From positions 36,392 to 100,391 of the forward strand of contig CAZBPM010000019.1 in the NCBI GenBank assembly GCA_964493785.1: a DNA stretch of 64,000 nt, read 5' to 3'. Numbering within the stretch: the first letter of the stretch is position 1; every line of letters starts with the position of its first letter. This DNA is from Hyphomicrobium_A sp964493785 (GTDB lineage Bacteria; Pseudomonadota; Alphaproteobacteria; Rhizobiales; Hyphomicrobiaceae). Shown piece by piece: positions 58,956 to 64,000 of the stretch. The position numbers and the translations under genes were made by a program. A model generated the notes under the pieces. That model saw only the letters and a program-made list of their open reading frames with translations, had not been told where the DNA came from and did no database searches.

Positions 58956-60341
58956 ATGACCGAGACGACGATAGCTCCCGAGACGACAAAGGTAATGCCG
59001 GTCGGTGACGGCGACGCCGACCTGCCTCACATCATCATTGTCGGCGGCGGCGCTGGTGGCCTGGAACTGGCGACGCGTCTGGGTGACAAGCTTGGCAAGG
59101 ACCACTGGTTTAGCAAAAAGCGTGCGCAGGTTTCGCTGATCGAAAGGGCGCGCACGCATATCTGGAAGCCGCTGCTGCACGAGATCGCGGCCGGCAGCAT
59201 GGATACGGCGCAGCACGAGCTCGAGTATCAGGCGCAGGGCTACTGGCACGGCTTCAAGTTCCGCTACGGCGAGATGACGGGCATCGATCGCAAGAAGCAG
59301 CTCGTCTATCTGGCGGCAACCTATGACGAGGACGGGCGCGAGATCACGCCGGTGCGCTCGTTCCGTTACGACATACTGGTCATCGCGATCGGCTCGGTCG
59401 GCAACGCGTTCAACACGCCGGGCGTCGAGCAGCATGCGATCATGCTGGACACGCCCGAGCAGGCGGAGCGTTTCAACCGGCGTCTGATCAACGCCTGCGT
59501 CAGAGCCTATGCGCAGGAAGGGCCGGTGCGTCCGGGCCAGCTCGACGTTGCGATCATCGGTGCGGGCGCGACCGGGACGGAGCTTGCCGCCGAGTTGCAT
59601 CGCACGGCGCGCGGCGTCGTCGCATTCGGCCTCGACAAGATCAATCCCGAGAACGACATCAAGATCTCGCTGATCGAGGCAGCGCCGCGGATACTGCCGG
59701 CTTTGCCCGATCGCATCTCCGATGGTGTCGCCGACACGCTGCGCAAGTTGAAGGTCGAGATCCATACGAACTCACGTGTCACCGAGGTGACGGCCGAGGG
59801 CGTGAAGCTCGCGAACGGAAGTTTCATTCCGTCGGAGCTGGTGGTGTGGGCGGCGGGCGTGAAAGGTCCGGACGTGCTGGCGCACCTCGACGGGCTCGAG
59901 GTGAGCAAGTCGAACCAGCTCGTCGTCACCGACACGCTGCAGACGACCAACGATCCAAAGATCTTCGCGATGGGCGACTGCGCGTACCTGGTGCCGCAAG
60001 GGGAAAAATATCCCATTCCGCCGCGCGCGCAGGCGGCGCATCAGGAGGCATCGCACCTCTACGCCGAGATCCAGCGCATGCTGAAGGGCGAGCCGCTAAG
60101 GCCGTTCCACTATCGCGACTTCGGATCGCTGGTGTCGCTCGGCCATTATTCGACGGTCGGCAACCTCATGGGGTTCATCGTCGGCGGCAGCTTCATCATC
60201 GAGGGACTGTTCGCGAGGCTGATGTACCGCTCGCTGTACAAGATGCATGAGATGGCGCTGCACGGGCCGTGGAAGGTGTTCCTCGACTCGCTGTCGCGGT
60301 CGCTGACGCGGCGCACCGAGCCGGTTGTGAAGCTGCACTGA
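58956..60341 (+). CDS. ndh: Type II NADH dehydrogenase (NDH-2)
   Basis: This is a single-subunit flavoenzyme that passes electrons from NADH to quinone without pumping protons. The 461-residue protein has the FAD-binding loop HIIIVGGGAGGLELATRLG, the NAD loop DVAIIGAGATGTELAAELHRT, VVWAAGVKGPDVL, and IFAMGDCAYLVPQGEKYPIPPRAQAAHQEASHLY near the quinone end. The C-terminal region LMGFIVGGSFIIEGLFARLMYRSLYKMHEMALHG is the membrane-association part. Assignment to NDH-2 rather than another FAD/NAD oxidoreductase rests on this C-terminus. Confidence 0.93.
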   Translation: MTETTIAPETTKVMPVGDGDADLPHIIIVGGGAGGLELATRLGDKLGKDHWFSKKRAQVSLIERARTHIWKPLLHEIAAGSMDTAQHELEYQAQGYWHGFKFRYGEMTGIDRKKQLVYLAATYDEDGREITPVRSFRYDILVIAIGSVGNAFNTPGVEQHAIMLDTPEQAERFNRRLINACVRAYAQEGPVRPGQLDVAIIGAGATGTELAAELHRTARGVVAFGLDKINPENDIKISLIEAAPRILPALPDRISDGVADTLRKLKVEIHTNSRVTEVTAEGVKLANGSFIPSELVVWAAGVKGPDVLAHLDGLEVSKSNQLVVTDTLQTTNDPKIFAMGDCAYLVPQGEKYPIPPRAQAAHQEASHLYAEIQRMLKGEPLRPFHYRDFGSLVSLGHYSTVGNLMGFIVGGSFIIEGLFARLMYRSLYKMHEMALHGPWKVFLDSLSRSLTRRTEPVVKLH

Positions 60342-60371
60342 GGGCGGCAGTCGTCGGATCAATCGGATGAA

Positions 60372-60402
60372 TGGATCCCGGGGACGAGCCCCGGGAATCC
60401 AA
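60372..60402. repeat. Dispersed palindromic repeat, copy 2
   Basis: GGATCCCGGGG (60373-60383) and CCCCGGGAATCC (60389-60400) form a near-perfect hairpin around ACGAG. The core GGGGACGAGCCCC matches, on the opposite strand, the hairpin of the 54852 element. It lies between convergent genes. Confidence 0.65.
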
Positions 60403-60417
60403 CGTCGTCGGCTCGAG

Positions 60418-61890
60418 CTAGCCGCCGCGGCGGAGCGCGTTGAGCAGCTCAGGCGAGGCGTACGAGTCCGCCGGCAGTCCCAGCTTGATCTGCATGTCCT
60501 TCACGGCAGCGCGCGTCTTGGCGCCGGCGAGGCCATCGATCTTACCGACGTCATAACCGCGGTTGCTGAGCAGCTGCTGCAGCTCCTTGGTGCCTGCCGC
60601 ATCCAGACCGTTGGTGTTGCCGCGGCCGCGCGACATCGCCCCGGCGCCGTCGATGCGGGTGGCGAGATAGGCGGCGGTCGTGGCGTAGCTCAGCGAGTTG
60701 TTCCACTCGGTGTAGATATCGAAGTTCGGGTAGGCGAGGAACGCCGGGCCGTTGCGTCCCATCGGGAGCAACAGCGATGATGGCAGGGCGTCGGCGGGAA
60801 CCGGGCTGCCGTCGGGGTAGGTGATGCCCCAGTCGGCCCACTGCGAGCGCGGCAGCTTGATTGCGAGATCGGCCTGATCCCACGGGAGATCGCGCGTAAT
60901 CCGCACTTCCTCGATCCATGGCTCGTTGGGGCGCCAACCGAGGTTATGCATGTAGTTGGCGGTCGAGCCGATCACGTCGTCGTCGTTGGAGAACAGGTTG
61001 ATGCGACCGTCGCCGTCGTAGTCGATGGCGTAGTCGAGGTAGCGGGTCGGCAGGAACTGCGTCTGGCCGATTTCGCCGGCCCACGAGCCGATCATGCCGG
61101 ACGGGCTCATGTCGCCGCGGTCCATGATCTGCAACGCGGCGATCAACTCCTCGGTGAACATGAAGCTGCGGCGGCAGTCGTAGGCGAGGGCGACGAGCGA
61201 CGGCAGAATGGGGAGCTTGCCCATGCCGGCGCCGAAGTCGCTCTCGAGCGCCCAGAAGCCAGTGATGACCGAAGCGGGAACGCCAAATTCCTTTGCCGCG
61301 CGCTCGAACGTGGCGCGATGCTCGGCGACTTTGCGCTTGCTCGACTGCACGCGGTTCGGCGTCGCCAGCTTGGTTTGGAAGTCGAGGAAGGTCATCACGA
61401 AAATGGCCCCCTGCTTGCGATCGCGCCCGATTATGTTCGTGGCGAGCGGGGTCTCGTCGACAATGGCGATCGACCGGCGGCTGACGCCGCGTGCTGCGGC
61501 CTCCTTGCGGAAGCGCGCCTTCCAAGCTTCGAAGCTCTCGGTGTTGCGGCAGTTCTCTTTCGCCGGCGGATACGGGGCGCGCTTTTGCGGGTGTGTCGCG
61601 TGCTGGGAGATTCCTCCTGGATCGGCCGCTTGGGCGGTGACGGCCGGTGCTGGCTCGGCCTCGGCAGCTTGTGCCGGCGCGACGGCGGGTGCAACGGTGG
61701 TGGCCGCGGCGGCGGGTGCCATCGGCGGCGCCTGCGTGGTGATCGCGGGTGTCGTTGCCTGCTGCGGCTTGCGCTTTACGGGCTTCTTCGCTTGCTCTTT
61801 GAACGCAGGTGACGGTTCGATTTGAGCGTTGGCGCCATTGCTGACGCTGAAAAGTATGGTCGCGGCGGCGATCGCCGCGAGAAATTTCAT
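60418..61890 (-). CDS. Lytic murein transglycosylase, MltB family, with PG-binding domain
   Basis: It cleaves peptidoglycan glycan chains, leaving anhydro-muramic ends. The 490-residue protein has a signal peptide (MKFLAAIAAATILFSVSNGANA), a Pro/Ala/Gln-rich linker (residues about 30-100), the MltB/SLT_2 domain with the catalytic Glu in ITGFWALESDFGAGMGKLP, and GEIGQTQFLPTRYLDYAIDYDGDGR. A C-terminal PG_binding_1 domain (LQQLLSNRGYDVGKIDGLAGAKTRAAVKDMQ) completes it. The start is taken at ATG 61890. It is convergent with ndh. Confidence 0.95.
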   Translation of the reverse strand: MKFLAAIAAATILFSVSNGANAQIEPSPAFKEQAKKPVKRKPQQATTPAITTQAPPMAPAAAATTVAPAVAPAQAAEAEPAPAVTAQAADPGGISQHATHPQKRAPYPPAKENCRNTESFEAWKARFRKEAAARGVSRRSIAIVDETPLATNIIGRDRKQGAIFVMTFLDFQTKLATPNRVQSSKRKVAEHRATFERAAKEFGVPASVITGFWALESDFGAGMGKLPILPSLVALAYDCRRSFMFTEELIAALQIMDRGDMSPSGMIGSWAGEIGQTQFLPTRYLDYAIDYDGDGRINLFSNDDDVIGSTANYMHNLGWRPNEPWIEEVRITRDLPWDQADLAIKLPRSQWADWGITYPDGSPVPADALPSSLLLPMGRNGPAFLAYPNFDIYTEWNNSLSYATTAAYLATRIDGAGAMSRGRGNTNGLDAAGTKELQQLLSNRGYDVGKIDGLAGAKTRAAVKDMQIKLGLPADSYASPELLNALRRGG

Positions 61891-62001
61891 GCCGTGCATC
61901 ACGCGTCCTTCGGGGAGTTGGCGGTAGGTGCCGTGGTACTCATGCCCGTGGATGTGGCGCCGTCAAGACACAGGGCCGCGCCTCCCGGGCGATATCGCAT
62001 T

Positions 62002-62091
62002 TCAGGCATTACCAATGAGAACGCCTGCGGCAAACACAATTAGTCCGCCTGCGACGACCTCAAGAGAAGCGCGCAGAAACCTGGTGTCCAT
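62002..62091 (-). CDS. Possible 29-residue single-helix membrane protein
   Basis: A 30-codon ORF (MDTRFLRASLEVVAGGLIVF, then AAGVLIGNA) encodes essentially one transmembrane helix with a charged N-terminus. No good ribosome site precedes the ATG at 62091. It lies 35 bp downstream of an Irr-box-like palindrome on the same strand. The 400-bp gap between the mltB-like gene and lepA holds little else on this strand. It may be chance. Confidence 0.3.
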   Translation of the reverse strand: MDTRFLRASLEVVAGGLIVFAAGVLIGNA

Positions 62092-62126
62092 GTACCGGGC
62101 GCATCAGCTGCCTTTTCCAGTCTTTG

Positions 62127-62143
62127 TTTAGAATCGTTCTAAT
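62127..62143. promoter_or_regulatory. Iron-control element (Irr-box-like palindrome)
   Basis: TTTAGAA, 3 bp, TTCTAAT resembles the rhizobial iron control element TTTAGAA-N3-TTCTAAA bound by the heme-responsive regulator Irr, with one mismatch in the last position. Candidate targets are the small ORF to its left or a transcript towards lepA to the right. Function inferred. Confidence 0.45.
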
Positions 62144-62310
62144 TTGGTCGCCAGCCGTGAGGGGAATCCACCTCAGCGTTCGAGCCCTGGGCATTTCGGC
62201 GGCCCCAGGTGACGAAATTGCGATGCCCGGAGGTTTATGTTTGCTATCGGGGGCCGCGGCAATCGGGTGTGGGGCCAATCGGCGGACGCCCTTTCAGGGC
62301 TGAGGTGGCG
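62144..62310. other. Rest of the gap upstream of lepA
   Basis: About 165 bp with no supported gene. GGAGG at about 62226-62230 precedes an ATG at 62237 that opens a long frame overlapping lepA out of phase; that frame looks like a shadow of lepA. A lepA promoter is expected here but no clear -35/-10 pair was found. Confidence 0.4.
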
Positions 62311-62331
62311 ATGCTATCAAGCGCGCCATGA
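62311..62331 (+). CDS. Possible 6-residue leader ORF overlapping the lepA start
   Basis: ATG at 62311 starts MLSSAP and its TGA (62329-62331) overlaps the lepA ATG. GAGG at 62302-62305 lies 5 nt before this ATG, whereas lepA has no Shine-Dalgarno of its own, so translation of lepA may depend on termination of the leader. Inferred. Confidence 0.4.
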   Translation: MLSSAP

Positions 62332-64000
62332 CCGATACCTCCCTGATCCGCAATTTCTCCATCATCGCCCACATCGACCACGGAAAATCTACGCTCTCGG
62401 ACCGGCTGATCCAGCTGTGCGGGAACGTGGCCGACCGCGAGATGAAGGAGCAAATCCTCGACTCGATGGACATCGAGCGGGAACGCGGCATCACCATCAA
62501 GGCGCAAACGGTGCGCCTCGACTACAAATACAAGGACGGCAAGATCTATCAGCTCAACCTGATGGACACGCCAGGGCACGTCGATTTCGCCTACGAGGTG
62601 TCGCGGTCGCTGGCTGCGTGCGAGGGCGCGATCCTGGTGGTGGATGCCTCCCAGGGCGTCGAGGCGCAGACCCTCGCCAACGTCTACACGGCGCTCGACA
62701 ACAACCTCGAGATCCTGCCCGTTCTAAACAAGGTCGACCTGCCGGCGGCAGATTCCGACCGGGTGAAGCAGCAGATCGAGGACGTGATCGGGCTCGACGC
62801 GTCGGAGGCCATTCCGATTTCGGCCAAGACCGGGCTCAACGTCGCGGCGGTGCTGGAAGCCATCGTGGAGCGCCTGCCGCCGCCAAAGGGCGATGCCAGC
62901 AAACCGCTCAAGGCTCTGCTCATCGACAGCTGGTACGACGCTTATCTCGGCGTGGTCGTGTTGGTCCGCATCATCGACGGCATCCTGAAGAAGGGACAGA
63001 AGATCACGCTGATGTCGACGGACGCCAGCTACCAGATCGAGCGCGTCGGTGTGTTCCGTCCCAAGCAGGAAATGATGGACGCCCTGACCCCGGGGGAAGT
63101 CGGGTTCTTCACGGCGGCGATCAAACAGGTGGCGGACACGCGCGTCGGCGACACCGTCACCGACCAGCGCAATCCGACCGCCGAGGCGCTGCCGGGCTTC
63201 AAGCCGGCGCAGCCGGTGGTGTTCTGCGGGCTCTTCCCGGTCGACGCAGCCGACTTCGCCGACTTGCGCGAGGCGATGGGCAAGCTGCGCCTCAACGATG
63301 CGAGTTTCTCGTTCGAGATGGAGACGTCGGCGGCGCTGGGCCTGGGCTTCCGCTGCGGGTTCCTGGGGCTGCTGCACCTCGAGATCATCACTGAGCGCCT
63401 GGAGCGCGAGTTCAATCTCGACCTGATCACGACGGCGCCTAGCGTCGTCTACAATCTCTACCTGACCGACGGCACCATGCTCGAGATGCACAATCCGGCC
63501 GATATGCCGGAGACGACGCGCATCGAGCGCATCGAGGAGCCGTGGATCAAGGCGACGATCATGGTGCCTGACGATTACCTCGGCGGCATCCTGAAGCTGT
63601 GCCAGGATCGGCGCGGCCGGCAGAAGGATCTCACCTACGCCGGCAATCGCGCCATGCTCGTTTACGAACTGCCGCTCAACGAGGTGGTGTTCGATTTCTA
63701 CGATCGCCTGAAGTCGATCAGCAAGGGCTATGCCTCGTTCGACTACGCGATCATCGGGTACGAGGAAAACGACCTCGTAAAGCTGTCGATCCTTGTCAAT
63801 GACGAGCCGGTCGATGCGCTGTCGATGATCGTGCATCGGACGCGCGCGGAGAGCCGTGGCCGCGCCATGTGCGAAAAGCTCAAAGAGCTAATCCGTCCGC
63901 ACCTGTTCAAGATTCCGATCCAGGCGGCGATCGGCGGCAAGGTCATCGCGCGCGAGACCATCAGCGCTCTGCGCAAGGGCGGGATTGCCAAGTGCTACGG
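62328..64000 (+). CDS. lepA: Elongation factor 4 (LepA), C-terminal end cut by window
   Basis: This is a ribosome-associated GTPase that helps translocation and 30S maturation. The visible 557 residues include the GTPase motifs G1 AHIDHGKSTLSDRL, G3 LNLMDTPGHVDFAYE and G4 LPVLNKVDLP, the EF-4 specific segments FVFRPKQEMMDAL-type and LRLNDASFSFEMETSAALGLGFRCGFLGLLHLEI, and the C-terminal region AGNRAMLVYELPLNEVVFDFYDRLKS. The frame is open at the right edge; about 40-45 residues are missing. The start is ATG at 62328 (MTDTSLIRNFSIIAH). Confidence 0.98.
   Translation, partial: MTDTSLIRNFSIIAHIDHGKSTLSDRLIQLCGNVADREMKEQILDSMDIERERGITIKAQTVRLDYKYKDGKIYQLNLMDTPGHVDFAYEVSRSLAACEGAILVVDASQGVEAQTLANVYTALDNNLEILPVLNKVDLPAADSDRVKQQIEDVIGLDASEAIPISAKTGLNVAAVLEAIVERLPPPKGDASKPLKALLIDSWYDAYLGVVVLVRIIDGILKKGQKITLMSTDASYQIERVGVFRPKQEMMDALTPGEVGFFTAAIKQVADTRVGDTVTDQRNPTAEALPGFKPAQPVVFCGLFPVDAADFADLREAMGKLRLNDASFSFEMETSAALGLGFRCGFLGLLHLEIITERLEREFNLDLITTAPSVVYNLYLTDGTMLEMHNPADMPETTRIERIEEPWIKATIMVPDDYLGGILKLCQDRRGRQKDLTYAGNRAMLVYELPLNEVVFDFYDRLKSISKGYASFDYAIIGYEENDLVKLSILVNDEPVDALSMIVHRTRAESRGRAMCEKLKELIRPHLFKIPIQAAIGGKVIARETISALRKGGIAKCY

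Noticed and set aside
62237..63394. 385-codon ORF on the plus strand with a GGAGG just before its ATG, overlapping lepA
   Set aside because: Its sequence is a frame-shifted reading of lepA with Arg/Pro/Gly-rich composition and no recognisable domain. lepA in the other frame is complete and conserved.
1..64000. tRNA, rRNA, CRISPR arrays, insertion sequences, prophage genes
   Set aside because: Gene gaps were scanned by eye; no cloverleaf-like sequence, direct-repeat array or transposase/integrase frame was found.

Overview
The window is chromosomal DNA of an alphaproteobacterium, most likely order Hyphomicrobiales (Rhizobiales) and possibly near Hyphomicrobiaceae. The order is inferred from high GC content, an F0 operon with both b and b' subunits, a SAM-II riboswitch on metX, CpdR, an IalB-family protein, a BcsS-like protein, a B12-dependent NrdJ, and the ctaC-D-B-G-E / DUF983 / SURF1 gene order. 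The genus is not determined. Nearly all of the window is core genome. I saw no insertion sequence, prophage, CRISPR array, tRNA or rRNA. One 10-base N gap with a poly-G/C flank lies between ctaD and ctaB.

Layout. Positions 1-1.5 kb hold the start of an RND efflux adaptor preceded by its TetR repressor, with an operator over the promoter and a GGCA/GGCT repeat tract upstream. Positions 1.7-3.8 kb hold a BcsS-like protein, a phasin and an IalB-like protein. Positions 4.1-11.1 kb are the aa3-type cytochrome c oxidase cluster (subunits II, I and III, heme O synthase, Cox11/CtaG, a small membrane protein, DUF983, SURF1). Positions 11.2-25.3 kb hold thrC, an M16 peptidase, a GNAT enzyme, a large PAS-GGDQF-EAL membrane protein, a YqgE/AlgH protein, a DsbD-N-like protein, a peroxiredoxin, rnhA, thrB, ispH, a lipoprotein and a CelD-type acetyltransferase. 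Positions 25.5-28.3 kb are the F0 ATP synthase operon (atpI-B-E-b'-b), bracketed by a strong promoter and an intrinsic terminator. Positions 28.3-30.4 kb are metX-metW under a promoter and a SAM-II riboswitch.

Positions 31-37.4 kb hold hisC-tyrC, a ChaC-like protein, a hypothetical gene, nrdJ, and a pair of tiny divergent genes whose start codons overlap. Positions 37.5-41 kb hold plsC, a DUF218 protein, ftsX and ftsE. Positions 41-45.5 kb hold hpt, cpdR and molybdenum-cofactor genes (moaA, mobA, mobB). Positions 45.6-51.2 kb hold a TRAP transporter whose binding protein is separated from and opposite to its membrane subunits; between them lie a secreted protein with a von Hippel-Lindau-like beta domain and a cupin. 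Positions 51.3-58.6 kb hold an Mrp-DUF971 fusion, infC with a likely ATC start, rpmI-rplT and pheS-pheT. The rest is a type II NADH dehydrogenase, an MltB-type lytic transglycosylase, a putative Irr-box with a 29-codon ORF, and lepA running off the right edge.

How the genes work together: homoserine is split in this window between threonine (thrB, thrC) and methionine (metX, metW, SAM-controlled). Respiration is represented by NDH-2, cytochrome oxidase and F0. Translation is represented by infC, rpmI, rplT, pheST and lepA. No clearly novel multi-gene system was found. The observations most worth a second look are the VHL-like secreted protein, the CATG-overlapping small gene pair at 37.2 kb, the Mrp-DUF971 fusion, the LexA-like half-site array before nrdJ, and the small-ORF and leader arrangements before lepA.
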